Notes: generated by a model from the sequence alone, not told the origin. A stretch of 64,000 nt of DNA from Robertkochia sediminum (GCF_016786255.1 NZ_JADMKT010000081.1:1-64000); one strand, 5' to 3'; positions 53,710-64,000 are shown, counted from the stretch's first letter. Translations and numbers: made by a program.

Positions 53710-56385
53710 TTGCTAACAAACAAACCTTACATACTTTTAAGTCTTATCCTTCTGTTTTACAGCAGCATCTTTTTTGCACAGGAAACTCCTCTTCAGGAAA
53801 AGTTGCCGGCAGGGAACGCTGCAGACTCGATCACGATAGGAAAGAACGCTGAACAAACACTTCCGCAAACCGTTCAGGACAGCACCGAACAAGACAGCAT
53901 AAAACCACAAGGCTTTATCGCCGGTGATATTACGTATCACGCTGTGGACTATATGCGTATGAACCGTAAGGAAAATCGTTTATACCTGTACAACGAGGCC
54001 GAAGTATATTACCAGGAATACGAGCTCAAGGCCGGGATCATCGTTATAGACTACAACACCAACGAGGTCTATGCCGGACGTATCAAGGACAGCCTGGGTA
54101 ATTACACCCAGATCCCTTATTTCAAACAAGGAAACAATATTGTAGAACCCGATTCCATTCGTTTTAATTTCGACACAAAGCGGGCCCTTATCTTCAATTC
54201 GCGTTCGGAGCAATCTATGGGCGAAAGTATGAACCTGTATGCCAATACGGTAAAAAAGGAGAACGACTCGGTGTACTTCCTCAGAAACGGTAAGCTCACT
54301 ACGGCCGAAGATGTTGAGAATCCCGACTACTACATATTGGTGAGAAAGGGTAAGTTCGTCCCAAAGAAAAAGGTGATCGCAGGCTTCAGTAATATGTACA
54401 TCGCCGATGTACCCACCCCTATAGCCGTTCCTTTTGCGTATTTCCCGCTAAACCAGGAAAAGAGCGCCTCAGGGATCATTCTCCCTACCCCGGGACAGAC
54501 TAACCTTAGGGGATACTCCCTGCAGAACGGGGGATACTATTTTGCCCTAAGCGATTATTTTGACCTGGCGCTACTGGGTGACTACTACACGAACGGAAGT
54601 TATGGAGCACGGGTAGAAAGCAGCTACGCCAAACGATACAAGTTTCGTGGAGGCCTGAGGTTTCGCTACGAAAACCTGGTGAACAGCCAGCGTGGATTCC
54701 CGGACTACAGCCGAAGTACTATTTACAATATTCAGTGGAACCACAACCAGGACCCCAAAGCCAATCCGAATTCCCGACTCTCGGCCTCGGTAAACTTTGG
54801 TAGCAGCCAGTATTACCAACAATCGGTAAACCAGCTCAACACCCCGAACTTCCTGAACAACACCCTGCAATCGTCGGTTTCCTATAACAAGACCTTCCCC
54901 AACTACCCTATGGTCAACCTGGGGATCAACGCCAATATCAGTCAGAACACCCAAACGCAATCGGTTAACCTTTCCCTGCCTACCATTCAGGCGAGTATGG
55001 AACGTATTTTCCCTTTTGCAAAACGTTCGGGCACCAAGAAAGGGATCATTCAAAACATCAACTTCCAGTATACCGGTAGAGGAGAAAACCGCATCAACAC
55101 CATCGATAGCCTGCTCTTTAAACCCGAGATGTTCGATGACGCAAAAACAGGATTCAGACATACCATCCCGGTATCGACCAACTTCAAGCTCTTCAAGCAC
55201 TTTAGTACCTCGATGAGCATGAATTACAATGAGGTTTGGCAGCTCAAGACCATTCAAATAAACGACTACGATCAGGACCTCATGATACAACCCCGCGATA
55301 CCATTAGCGGATTTGACAGGTTTGCCACTTACAACTTCAATGCAAGCATCGGAACCACTCTGTACGGAACCTTCAACTTTAATCCTGAAGGAAAGATACA
55401 GGCCATTCGACACACCTTAAGACCATCGGTGAGCTACGGATACACTCCGGCATTCGAGGAATATTATGACGAGTACCTGGACGAAAATGGCGTACAACGC
55501 ATGTATACACGCTTTGAAGGCGGACTCTTTGGTACGCCGGGACTTAACGAATCGAACAACCTGAGCTTCGCCCTGAGCAATGTGGTAGAGGCCAAAGTTC
55601 GCGATAAGGACACCACAGCCACCAAACCCAAAAAGATCAAGCTCCTGAACAACCTCAACTTCTCTGCGGCCTATAACCTGGAAGCCGATTCCCTGAACTG
55701 GAGTCCGCTGCGAATGACCGGAAACACACAGTTGCTGGACAACAAAATGAGCATTAACTTTGGGGCAACCCTTGATCCTTATGCTTTAGACAATTCCGGA
55801 AGGCGTATCGACGTGTTCAACATGGAAAATGGAGGTAGTATTTTCAGGCTTACCCAGGCCAATGTGAATGTGAGTTACAGCATTGACAACAACACCTTCA
55901 GGAGAGACGGCGAAGACGAAACTGCCGACAACAGCGAGAGCGGTGGCCGGCCTGACGACCTCTTTGGAGATGGCCAGGATATGAGCAGACGCCAGGGAAT
56001 GGATAGCAGACAAAACAAGAACCAAGGGCAAACCCAGGAATACTACCAGGCCAAGGTGCCGTGGAATTTCAGGATGGCCTACGCCCTGACCTACTCCAAC
56101 GCCAGGAGGCAGAATGAGATCACGAACAACTCGCTCATGGCTTCCGGTAATGTAGACCTGACCCCAAAATGGAGCGTTGGCATCTCCTCAGGTTACGATT
56201 TCAAGCAAAAGGGATTCACCTACACCCAATTCCGTTTTGCACGTCAAATGGACAGCTGGCAGATGAACTTCCAGTGGGTTCCATTCAGTACCAGAGCGTC
56301 GTGGTTCTTTACCATAGGTATTCGCTCTTCTATGCTTAGCGACATTAAGTGGGAACAACGTCGCGAGCCGGATAGACGACTATAG
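53710..56385 (+). CDS. lptD: LPS-assembly protein LptD (OstA)
   Basis: LptD is the outer-membrane beta-barrel that inserts lipopolysaccharide into the outer leaflet. The 891-aa protein has a signal peptide (ILLSLILLFYSSIFFAQ, about residues 8-24), an N-terminal OstA-like beta-jellyroll (about 75-250; AEVYYQEYELKAGIIVIDYN, then the plug region GFSNMYIADVPTPIAVPFAY), and a long barrel rich in alternating Asn, Tyr and Thr (about 270-890). The start is TTG at 53710; no ATG fits before the signal peptide, and the next Met lies past it. RidA follows 22 nt downstream, a pairing often seen in Bacteroidota. The gene is divergent from the amidase. Confidence 0.92.
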   Translation: MLTNKPYILLSLILLFYSSIFFAQETPLQEKLPAGNAADSITIGKNAEQTLPQTVQDSTEQDSIKPQGFIAGDITYHAVDYMRMNRKENRLYLYNEAEVYYQEYELKAGIIVIDYNTNEVYAGRIKDSLGNYTQIPYFKQGNNIVEPDSIRFNFDTKRALIFNSRSEQSMGESMNLYANTVKKENDSVYFLRNGKLTTAEDVENPDYYILVRKGKFVPKKKVIAGFSNMYIADVPTPIAVPFAYFPLNQEKSASGIILPTPGQTNLRGYSLQNGGYYFALSDYFDLALLGDYYTNGSYGARVESSYAKRYKFRGGLRFRYENLVNSQRGFPDYSRSTIYNIQWNHNQDPKANPNSRLSASVNFGSSQYYQQSVNQLNTPNFLNNTLQSSVSYNKTFPNYPMVNLGINANISQNTQTQSVNLSLPTIQASMERIFPFAKRSGTKKGIIQNINFQYTGRGENRINTIDSLLFKPEMFDDAKTGFRHTIPVSTNFKLFKHFSTSMSMNYNEVWQLKTIQINDYDQDLMIQPRDTISGFDRFATYNFNASIGTTLYGTFNFNPEGKIQAIRHTLRPSVSYGYTPAFEEYYDEYLDENGVQRMYTRFEGGLFGTPGLNESNNLSFALSNVVEAKVRDKDTTATKPKKIKLLNNLNFSAAYNLEADSLNWSPLRMTGNTQLLDNKMSINFGATLDPYALDNSGRRIDVFNMENGGSIFRLTQANVNVSYSIDNNTFRRDGEDETADNSESGGRPDDLFGDGQDMSRRQGMDSRQNKNQGQTQEYYQAKVPWNFRMAYALTYSNARRQNEITNNSLMASGNVDLTPKWSVGISSGYDFKQKGFTYTQFRFARQMDSWQMNFQWVPFSTRASWFFTIGIRSSMLSDIKWEQRREPDRRL

Positions 56386-56407
56386 AAACATTTAAGACCA
56401 CCATAAT

Positions 56408-56791
56408 ATGAAAACTATCATCCAAACAGATAAGGCTCCAGCACCGATCGGACCTTACAATCAGGCTGTGCTCGCCAACGACACTCTTTATATCTCGGGG
56501 CAGATAGGGATAGACCCTGCCACCGGTGAATTGGTAGAAGGGGGCGTAGACGAAGAGACCAAACAGGCCATGAAAAACCTGGAAGCCATTCTTAAAGAGG
56601 CAGATATGACCTTCGAAAACGTCGTGAAAACATCGATATTCCTAAGCGACATGAACGACTATCGCTCTGTGAATGGGATCTATTCGGCATACCTCGCCAA
56701 TAACCAAACAGCACCGGCAAGAGAGGCTATAGAGGCCGCTAACCTACCCAAGTTCGTGAAGGTAGAGATCTCGATGATCGCTGTAAAATAA
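56408..56791 (+). CDS. ridA: RidA family enamine/imine deaminase
   Basis: The 127-aa protein removes reactive 2-aminoacrylate by hydrolysing the enamine or imine to a ketoacid and ammonia. Family motifs are APAPIGPYNQAVLANDTLYI (about residues 10-29), SGQIGIDPATGELV (about 30-43), VVKTSIFLSDMNDY (about 71-84) and the Arg of APAREAIEAANLPKFVKVEI (about 101-120), which binds the substrate carboxylate. Length is exactly that of RidA trimers. It is co-transcribed with lptD (22-nt gap). Confidence 0.95.
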   Translation: MKTIIQTDKAPAPIGPYNQAVLANDTLYISGQIGIDPATGELVEGGVDEETKQAMKNLEAILKEADMTFENVVKTSIFLSDMNDYRSVNGIYSAYLANNQTAPAREAIEAANLPKFVKVEISMIAVK

Positions 56792-56795
56792 AAAA

Positions 56796-56828
56796 GGTTG
56801 CAGCCCCATCTAACAAAAGGCTGCAACC
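56796..56828 (-). terminator. Terminator of the GlcNAc-kinase-like gene
   Basis: GGTTGCAGCC (56796-56805) and GGCTGCAACC (56819-56828) form a perfect 10-bp stem with a 13-nt loop. On the minus strand the stem is followed by T6 and ATTTT, so it terminates transcripts from 57716. It begins 4 nt past the ridA stop, so it may also slow the convergent plus-strand transcript. Confidence 0.8.
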
Positions 56829-56861
56829 CGATTAAACCAACTTAATTAAAATCGCTTTTTT

Positions 56862-57716
56862 CTACTCGAATAAAGACTTGTGGTATTCTACCAGTCCATC
56901 GATAGGACGGCGCAGTACTTTTCCAAGCATCAGGCCATTCTCTTCCATCACCTGCTTAAGTTCATCCTGCAGGTAAAAGGCGATACTTCCAACGAAGTGT
57001 ACCGGCACATGTTTGGATTGTTCGTACTGTTTTACAGCGTTATCAATAAACAACTGCATCCCCTTCTTGATCAGTCTTTGCGAATATTCCTCATCCTTGT
57101 TCTGGATCAGGAATCGGGCAAAGGTCGCCAGATAGGTATTGGGATTAGGCTGCTTATAAAGGTTGTTCTTTATAGTGTCTTCATCCAGGTCGTATTCTCT
57201 GGCAAACTTGGTAGCAAGTTTTGAAGGTGTTTTGCGATAGTAATAATCCCTTAATAATTGTCGTCCAAAATAATTTCCACTACAATCATCCATCAGGATA
57301 TACCCCAGTGAGGTAACTTTTTGTACCAGCTGCTTCCCATCCCAGTAACTACAATTAGAACCGGTGCCGAGAATACACACAATCGCGCTCTCATCGGGAG
57401 TAATAGTGGCATAAATGGCGGCGTAGGTATCTTCTTTTACCGAGATATTGGCATTTACGAAATACCCCTTAAAAATATCTTTAAGGAAATCGCGCATACG
57501 TTGAGTTCCGCAACCTGCGCCATAAAAATAAAGCTGGGTAACATCTTTACGATGTCTGTACAACTCGAAATTATTTGCCAGCCGCTCATCGATGATCTCT
57601 TTGGTAAGCACTTCAGGACTCAATCCCAGGGTCTGGGTCATGAACATCTTATTCCCGTCGTCATCCAGTGCTATCCAGTCGGCTTTTGTGGCTCCGCTGT
57701 CTACTATTAATATCAT
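56862..57716 (-). CDS. BadF/BadG-family ATPase, N-acetylglucosamine kinase-like
   Basis: The 284-aa ASKHA-fold protein has the phosphate-1 motif ILIVDSGATKADWIALDDDG (residues 2-21), AIVCILGTGSNCSYWDGKQL (about 112-131) with the phosphate-2/metal region, YILMDDCSGNYFGRQLLRDY (about 138-157) and HVPVHFVGSIAFYLQDELKQ (about 239-258). This pattern matches bacterial relatives of N-acetylglucosamine kinase. It may recycle amino sugars from cell-wall turnover, which fits the GH3/beta-lactamase and amidase genes nearby. The substrate is not proven by sequence. Confidence 0.87.
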   Translation of the reverse strand: MILIVDSGATKADWIALDDDGNKMFMTQTLGLSPEVLTKEIIDERLANNFELYRHRKDVTQLYFYGAGCGTQRMRDFLKDIFKGYFVNANISVKEDTYAAIYATITPDESAIVCILGTGSNCSYWDGKQLVQKVTSLGYILMDDCSGNYFGRQLLRDYYYRKTPSKLATKFAREYDLDEDTIKNNLYKQPNPNTYLATFARFLIQNKDEEYSQRLIKKGMQLFIDNAVKQYEQSKHVPVHFVGSIAFYLQDELKQVMEENGLMLGKVLRRPIDGLVEYHKSLFE

Positions 57717-57733
57717 AATCTAAAAGATACAAG

Positions 57734-57763
57734 AATCCCCTCCCCTGCTCAGAGGAGAGGATT
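57734..57763 (-). terminator. Probable terminator of gap
   Basis: AATCCCCTCCCCT (57734-57746) and AGAGGAGAGGATT (57751-57763) form a 13-bp stem with a GCTC loop. Its two mismatches become G-U pairs on the minus strand. A T-rich tail (TTCTTGTATCTTTT) follows, 27 nt past the gap stop codon. Confidence 0.65.
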
Positions 57764-57789
57764 TATATTAGCAACTAAGCTTGTAGTAA

Positions 57790-58803
<1,014 letters not shown>

Positions 58804-58822
58804 TTATTCTACTTTATTAAAA

Positions 58823-59809
58823 TTATATGGACATGATCTCAGATACTCTGATGAGTTCTTTATCGATCTCCGATTTTCCTTTTACTGCTCTGTCAAGGGG
58901 AGTAAGGGACAATTCATCGTTATTGATCCCAACCATAAAGTTGGATTTACCCTCCAACAAGGTTTCCACGGCTTTAACTCCCATTCTGCTGGCAAGCACA
59001 CGGTCTGCACAACTCGGAGTTCCTCCTCTTTGCATATGTCCGAGAACAGAAACCCTGATATCATAACCCGGCATGTTCTCCTCCACATATTCTGCTAACT
59101 GAAATACATTCTTTCCGATCTTATCACCTTCAGCCACCACAACGATAGACGAGGTCTTTCCGCTCACGCGACTGGTTTTTAAAGATTCGAGCAAACGATC
59201 AAGTCCCATATCCTCTTCCGGGATAAGGATCTCCTCTGCACCTGCACCAACCCCTACGTTAAGTGCAATATGCCCGGCATCACGCCCCATCACCTCGATA
59301 AAGAAGAGTCGGTCGTGCGAGCTGGCAGTATCCCTGATCCTATCGATCGCCTCTACAGCGGTATTTAATGCTGTATCGTAACCCAGTGTACTTTTGGTTC
59401 CGAAGATATCATTGTCAATGGTTCCCGGAATTCCGATCACCGGATAGCCAAACTCTTCGTTAAAGACCATACCTCCGGTAAAGCTACCATCACCACCAAT
59501 AACCACAAGGGCATCCACTTCATTTGCCACCAAAGTCTCATGGGCCTTCTTACGACCTTCTTTGGTGCGGAAATCCTGCGAACGAGCCGATTTAAGGATC
59601 GTTCCTCCACGGTTAATGATATTTCTTACACTACGGGCGTCCATCTCTTCCAGGTCGCCTTCAATGAGTCCTTGATAACCTCTGTAGATCCCCATACATT
59701 TTATGTTGTGAAATGCACAGGTTCTTACCACTGAACGAATAGCTGCATTCATTCCCGGAGCATCTCCTCCGGAGGTCATAACTCCTATTTTCTTAATACT
59801 TGAAGCCAT
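58823..59809 (-). CDS. pfkA: ATP-dependent 6-phosphofructokinase
   Basis: The 328-aa enzyme phosphorylates fructose-6-phosphate with ATP. It has GVMTSGGDAPGMNAAIRSVV (residues 9-28, ATP-binding loop), VIGGDGSFTGGMVFNEEFG (about 102-120), GIPGTIDNDIFGTKSTLGYD (about 125-144, catalytic Asp-Asp pair) and EVMGRDAGHIALNVGVGAGA (about 171-190). The Gly following GGDGS, as opposed to Lys in the pyrophosphate enzymes, supports ATP use. It is first in a two-gene operon with gap. Confidence 0.97.
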   Translation of the reverse strand: MASSIKKIGVMTSGGDAPGMNAAIRSVVRTCAFHNIKCMGIYRGYQGLIEGDLEEMDARSVRNIINRGGTILKSARSQDFRTKEGRKKAHETLVANEVDALVVIGGDGSFTGGMVFNEEFGYPVIGIPGTIDNDIFGTKSTLGYDTALNTAVEAIDRIRDTASSHDRLFFIEVMGRDAGHIALNVGVGAGAEEILIPEEDMGLDRLLESLKTSRVSGKTSSIVVVAEGDKIGKNVFQLAEYVEENMPGYDIRVSVLGHMQRGGTPSCADRVLASRMGVKAVETLLEGKSNFMVGINNDELSLTPLDRAVKGKSEIDKELIRVSEIMSI

Positions 59810-59944
59810 TTAATTTTTTTTGAACAATGTAAAACTATTAAACAATTTTCTATAAATAGGTAACGAAATACATTGTATTATTAAATATGAAAATTTCAAA
59901 CGATTTCGTTGATAATTTCTTATTTATCAAGCTGTTTGACCTAA

Positions 59945-59976
59945 CAAAAGTAAATGATTTATATAAAATGACGCAA
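59945..59976 (-). promoter_or_regulatory. Candidate Bacteroidota promoter of pfkA-gap
   Basis: On the minus strand a TTG (59976-59974) is followed after 21 nt by TACTTTTG (59952-59945), matching the -33/-7 consensus with correct spacing. The predicted start near 59938 gives a leader of about 130 nt before the pfkA ATG at 59809. Confidence 0.55.
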
Positions 59977-60088
59977 GGCAGGATGCCTGAAATTCACCGG
60001 AAATAAGGTGTTTTCGTTTAACCTTTCGCCGCCCATTTTCTGGTAAAATCGGGGTAGAATGGGTTAAGTGTTTAACGAATGGGGATGG

Positions 60089-63000
60089 TTAATTTTTTTC
60101 CTTGGCACTAATGGTCACCATGCCATTACCAAGAGATCTTACTTGCTTAGAAGTGACCTCCGGAGGGGTTGATCTCGTCTGTTTGACTACTTCTTCCTCC
60201 TGTTTACCCAGAAGCTTTCTAAAAAGTTCCCTAAAGGTATCAAATTCTACCTGATATGACAAACCTACTCCTTGTGTATATCCCTGTTCCTGAGCGAAAA
60301 ACTGCCGGATCTCATTCTCACGGTTAAATATAGTAGCACTCAGGGTGCCGTCGTCGTTCAAAAGGATCTGTACTTCGACATCACCGGCAACGACACTTTC
60401 ACTCACCCCGCCAATAGGCATACCGATCTTTCCATTCACCAGAATGCGATCGTTGATCTGGGTAGAAACGGTCACGCCCAAACGATCGTCGGTCACAAAA
60501 TCCTGGTTCGGATTACGCTCTCCGATCTCGTAAGATACCCCCACATCAAAAACCCCGTCTCCTGAATTCAGGATCTGGTTAAACATACTCGAGGCACTTT
60601 GCACCAGGTTTCCGGCAAGGGCCTGGTTGGTTAAACTAAGGTCGTTAATGAATGCCCCCTGCGAGAGCAATGAAAACACCTGCATTTCTCTTTTGGTGTT
60701 GTCATCCAGACGGTATTGAAGTTCAGAATTGGTAACTGCACTGGCGGTTGGGAACCTGATCTCATAATCAAAGGTAGGCTGCACCAGTTCTCCTAACATA
60801 TTGATCACCACCTCTGTTTCGATCTTTCGGGTGTATTGGGCATTATCCAAAAGTACCGCCGGATTGGCATAAAGGCTATAGGTTGCCGTAATATTAACAT
60901 CGGCCTGCAGCGGATCTCCATTCCATACAATGGTTCCGTTAGGCTGCACCGTAAAGCGCTTATCGATAAATCCGCCATACTTAAAGTTGTACTCCCCGCG
61001 AGAGGTAATAAAGTCACCCCACATATTGAACTTACCGTTGGTGTTGATCTCAATAAGCATATTCCCGGCCCCGCTTCCTTTTAAAGAGCTTCCGGTTTTT
61101 TCATCGATCACGATCTCTACTTCGGCATCGGGAGTTACATCCAGGTCAAAGAAAAGTTCTAGCCCCTTATACTCCTGTAGCTCCCTCCTCGAAGGATCGT
61201 CCAAACCTTTCCCCTTCTCTATAAAATTAATGAACGAGAGGTCACCGATCTCGGTCTCATCGCTGATCGGGATCTTAAATACCGTACCTCGTTCTGTTTG
61301 GGCCGCTACATCGATACTCAAAAGCTCATCGGTAAGTCCGGAGATCCTCGAACTCCCCGAAATAAATGCCGTACCGTAATACAACTCATCGTTACCTGCC
61401 TGGGTATCGAGCACCAGAAAACGCTCTCCCCTGGTCTCCAGGGCAAGGTCTAAATACCAATTGGCGAACTTATTGTGATTTATGGTTCCATCGAGTATGG
61501 CTTGTGTCTTGTATTTGGTATCGGTAAGCTCCATATCGTCAAAGATGAACGACTGACGCTCCAACCTGACTCGTGCCAGCTTATTAAAATCAAGATCTAC
61601 ATTGAGGTAAGGAATCTTTAAGCCGCCATCGATCACATCGATATACCCATTCATATCTGGGTTACCTAAAGGCCCGGTAATGCTTACCTCTCCATTGGCG
61701 GTCCCACGAAGGTCTGAAAGCACGATGCCTCCAAGCGGACTAAATGCATCGAGCAGGAAGCCATTTAACCTCGCATCCAGATCGAGCAGGGCCTGCTTGT
61801 TTCTGTATTGTATACGTCCAAGAATGTTCATACTCTCAACGTAGTCTTCCACCACCTTCACATTAACGTCATAGCTCGACAAATCCCTGTTACCAAGCAT
61901 GGAAACAAAAAGATTCCCCATTCTAAAATCATTAATGCTAAAATCGGCGATCTTCACATTAGAGGTAGGCACATAGTTATTATCCCGTTGCAGGATATTA
62001 AGTGAACCATCTACCTTACCGCTGAGGCTCAGGCTGTCGATATCGGGTATAATATCTTCCAGGTTCACATCGGTAAATTCCAGATCGATGTCCTTATAGG
62101 TTGTATCCCTGAGCACACCTTCCAGACGAATTCGTTCGTCCTTATAGTTCATCACCAGCTGATCGATGTTGATCGAGTCAAGGTCCCTGTTAAAGGTTAC
62201 TTTGTTCAAATGGTTGTTCTGTTCATTGATCACCCAGGTCTTCCCTTTTAGTCCAAGCTCAGAACGTTTAAGCCCGATCACCGAACGCTGCTCTTCATTA
62301 AAAGTATGATAGAAGTTCAGACTGTAGGTGTCATTGTACTCCTTGCTCCCTTTAAATTCGGTTTGAAAGAATAGCGTATCCTGGATCTTGGTGTTTATAA
62401 GGCTCAGTTCAGAAACATCGTAAAAATTAGACTGAATGGTCCCTACTTCCACATAGGTATTAAAAAGGGGGTTTTTGTTGTCTACGTTCACATTGATATT
62501 GTCGAAGACATTTCCGAACACATCGATATGCGGCGACCGGAAGGTAAGTTTAAAATCACCGTCATCTGCAGCCATACTTCCTTTGATGAAGGTATTTGGT
62601 CCAAATTCCATTTCCGGAAGGAACACCTCAACGATCTTGTTGTAGATCTCCAGGTTAAAATCAACATATTGGCCGGGAGTGATCTCGTAAGGCTCGTAAT
62701 TGGTATAGATACTACCTACCGAGTTACTCACCAGTTTCCCAAACTCATCTATCCGGAACAGGCCTTCTACCGTCCCGGTAATAATGTCAGGCGAATTGAT
62801 CTTTAACACACGCCTGTTCTCCAGGAATTCTGACGTGATCTTAAAGTCGGCAAAGTAATAGTTATCGTTCTGATTGATGAATTCTGTTTTGGAAAACCGT
62901 ACTTCCCCCTCAAAATCATCGAGGTTGTTCCCCACGACATTCATATTGATCTTCCCCTTAAAAACGGCCATGCTGTCTCGCTTCAGAAAATTCAGCCTGC

Positions 63001-64000
63001 GCAGATCGGCATGAGCAACGGTAGCCACGAAGTTAAAAGCATTCGAAGTACCTGAAAGATCGGCCAGCCCCTTAAAGTTCATGTCAAAATTCGGATCCCT
63101 CGAGATCAGGTTACCGTCGAACAGCAGGTCTTTCACCAGACCGGAAACGCGTATGTCGTTGTATGCGTAATCATTATAGGTAAACTTAAATATTTGCCCG
63201 ATCACCTCGGTATTGAGCAACTCCTTTTTGAAGCCCATCCCATCGACATTGAGGTCGAGAGATGCGGGACCGAGATTCGGATTTTCCAGGAAGCTTCCCA
63301 GATCGAAATCGGTTAGTGATAAGAATCCTTTATAAGAAGCCTGTTCGATATTATCGATATTGGTTATCGTAAGGTCGGTAAATCCTTTTCCAACTTCGGT
63401 ATCAAGTGCAATTCTGGAATAAACCTCTTCTTCGGTAAGTGCCACCTTTCCGGTAACATTAAACTGCCCCACCCTGCCAATGATCTCGGGCAACGCCTTT
63501 CCCAGGATATTGGGCATAAGCGAACGCAATTGGAAATAATTGGACGAAGCCCTTGCCAGATCGGCATCCATTTTGAACTCCCTGCTACTCTCAAAGAGAT
63601 TGTGAAAAACAAAATCGCCCCTGATATTCGTATTACCGGAGCGCAGGCTCATATCTTCAAGTCGTAATTTATTCAAGGTACCCGAGAAGCCGCCATTAAA
63701 ACTCACTCTTTTTCGTTTGCCGAATTCATCGTAATACAGGTCGATCTCATCCAGAGCGATATTTGAGTCTTCAAAGTTTCCTTTGAATTGCACTTTATCG
63801 AAAAACTCCGAAAAATCTTCACGGTTATAGGTAAGGTAAATAGCGCCGCGAATATCCGATTCGGCGGTTTGGATCTCCATCCCCTCCAGTTGCATACCTT
63901 CTTTGGTATAGGTATAATCTCCTTTTAATTGCTCGACCACCAATCCTTTTTCAGAAACAAAACTCAGCCGATCTATCGGAACATAGACCTTGGGGCCAAG
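60089..64000 (-). CDS. TamB-domain translocation and assembly protein (partial, 5' end outside the window)
   Basis: About 1,303 residues of the C-terminal part of a TamB homologue are visible. The frame stays open to position 64000 with coding-like sequence (LGPKVYVPIDRLSFVSEKG) ahead of the TTG at 63943, so the true start lies outside the window. TamB spans the periplasm as a long beta-taco and helps outer-membrane assembly or lipid transport. Long runs of alternating hydrophobic and polar strands, an inserted LEDIIPDIDSLSLSGKVDGS type repeat, and a C-terminal DUF490 region (WGDFITSRGEYNFKYGGFID; ILNSGDGVFDVGVSYEIGE; EIRQFFAQEQGYTQGVGLSY) support this. The tail ends with a basic, Glu-rich extension (KQEEEVVKQTRSTPPEVTSK). 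Confidence 0.9.
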   Translation of the reverse strand, partial: LGPKVYVPIDRLSFVSEKGLVVEQLKGDYTYTKEGMQLEGMEIQTAESDIRGAIYLTYNREDFSEFFDKVQFKGNFEDSNIALDEIDLYYDEFGKRKRVSFNGGFSGTLNKLRLEDMSLRSGNTNIRGDFVFHNLFESSREFKMDADLARASSNYFQLRSLMPNILGKALPEIIGRVGQFNVTGKVALTEEEVYSRIALDTEVGKGFTDLTITNIDNIEQASYKGFLSLTDFDLGSFLENPNLGPASLDLNVDGMGFKKELLNTEVIGQIFKFTYNDYAYNDIRVSGLVKDLLFDGNLISRDPNFDMNFKGLADLSGTSNAFNFVATVAHADLRRLNFLKRDSMAVFKGKINMNVVGNNLDDFEGEVRFSKTEFINQNDNYYFADFKITSEFLENRRVLKINSPDIITGTVEGLFRIDEFGKLVSNSVGSIYTNYEPYEITPGQYVDFNLEIYNKIVEVFLPEMEFGPNTFIKGSMAADDGDFKLTFRSPHIDVFGNVFDNINVNVDNKNPLFNTYVEVGTIQSNFYDVSELSLINTKIQDTLFFQTEFKGSKEYNDTYSLNFYHTFNEEQRSVIGLKRSELGLKGKTWVINEQNNHLNKVTFNRDLDSINIDQLVMNYKDERIRLEGVLRDTTYKDIDLEFTDVNLEDIIPDIDSLSLSGKVDGSLNILQRDNNYVPTSNVKIADFSINDFRMGNLFVSMLGNRDLSSYDVNVKVVEDYVESMNILGRIQYRNKQALLDLDARLNGFLLDAFSPLGGIVLSDLRGTANGEVSITGPLGNPDMNGYIDVIDGGLKIPYLNVDLDFNKLARVRLERQSFIFDDMELTDTKYKTQAILDGTINHNKFANWYLDLALETRGERFLVLDTQAGNDELYYGTAFISGSSRISGLTDELLSIDVAAQTERGTVFKIPISDETEIGDLSFINFIEKGKGLDDPSRRELQEYKGLELFFDLDVTPDAEVEIVIDEKTGSSLKGSGAGNMLIEINTNGKFNMWGDFITSRGEYNFKYGGFIDKRFTVQPNGTIVWNGDPLQADVNITATYSLYANPAVLLDNAQYTRKIETEVVINMLGELVQPTFDYEIRFPTASAVTNSELQYRLDDNTKREMQVFSLLSQGAFINDLSLTNQALAGNLVQSASSMFNQILNSGDGVFDVGVSYEIGERNPNQDFVTDDRLGVTVSTQINDRILVNGKIGMPIGGVSESVVAGDVEVQILLNDDGTLSATIFNRENEIRQFFAQEQGYTQGVGLSYQVEFDTFRELFRKLLGKQEEEVVKQTRSTPPEVTSKQVRSLGNGMVTISAKEKN

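Noticed and set aside
54571-55413. A 280-codon open frame on the minus strand inside lptD
   Set aside because: It is the antisense shadow of a strongly coding barrel region; it has no recognisable motif or start context.

Overview
The window comes from a Bacteroidota chromosome, most likely a marine member of the Flavobacteriaceae. Supporting signs are a type IX secretion sorting domain on a 2.6-kilo-residue exoprotein, BshA (bacillithiol), a GH3/beta-lactamase fusion, an animal-like UDP-glucose dehydrogenase, Bacteroidota-type promoters (TTG, about 21 nt, TAnnTTTG), almost no Shine-Dalgarno sequences, and LptD followed by RidA.

Layout. 1-1720: an IS110-family transposase gene with structured non-coding flanks and an 8-bp tandem repeat. 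1731-4469: ppdK on the minus strand. 4899-11338 (minus): polysaccharide export and sugar-nucleotide operon (aminotransferase, CapD/PglF-type dehydratase, Wza-type lipoprotein, Wzc tyrosine kinase, and a 50-aa membrane protein). 11729-38401 (plus): a large exopolysaccharide locus with UDP-glucose dehydrogenase, an alpha-helical lipoprotein, a Wzy/ligase-like membrane protein, two acetyltransferase-fold proteins, five glycosyltransferases, two PglC-type phosphoglycosyl transferases, an ATP-grasp/HAD pair, a giant secreted malectin/PKD/Kelch protein, and a three-part fusion protein (PglD-like acetyltransferase + FAD/NAD(P)-binding + FemAB/GNAT-like). 38443-43835 (minus): a glycan decoration module (carbamoyltransferase, MBOAT O-acyltransferase, SGNH partner) behind an OmpA-like protein. 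44009-53576 (minus): a housekeeping run (bshA, GH3/beta-lactamase, iron-sulfur proteins, MlaD-like, amidase). 53710-56791 (plus): lptD-ridA. 56862-64000 (minus): a GlcNAc-kinase-like protein, gap, pfkA and the C-terminal part of a TamB homologue cut by the window edge.

How the genes fit together. CapD/PglF, the DegT aminotransferase, the PglD-like domain and PglC together match the steps of UDP-diNAc-bacillosamine-type synthesis and its transfer to undecaprenyl phosphate. Ugd would add a glucuronic-acid donor, the glycosyltransferases would build the repeat, the Wzy-like protein would polymerise it, and Wzc/Wza would export it. No Wzx flippase is seen in the window. The ATP-grasp protein, the FemAB/GNAT-like domain, the carbamoyltransferase and the MBOAT/SGNH pair suggest a polymer with unusual amide, acyl or carbamoyl decorations. 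The giant malectin protein is a plausible surface binder of that or a related glycan. The most novel-looking objects are the three-part fusion, the giant exoprotein between two PglC genes that share an identical 14-nt start context, and the uncharacterised lipoprotein at 13501.
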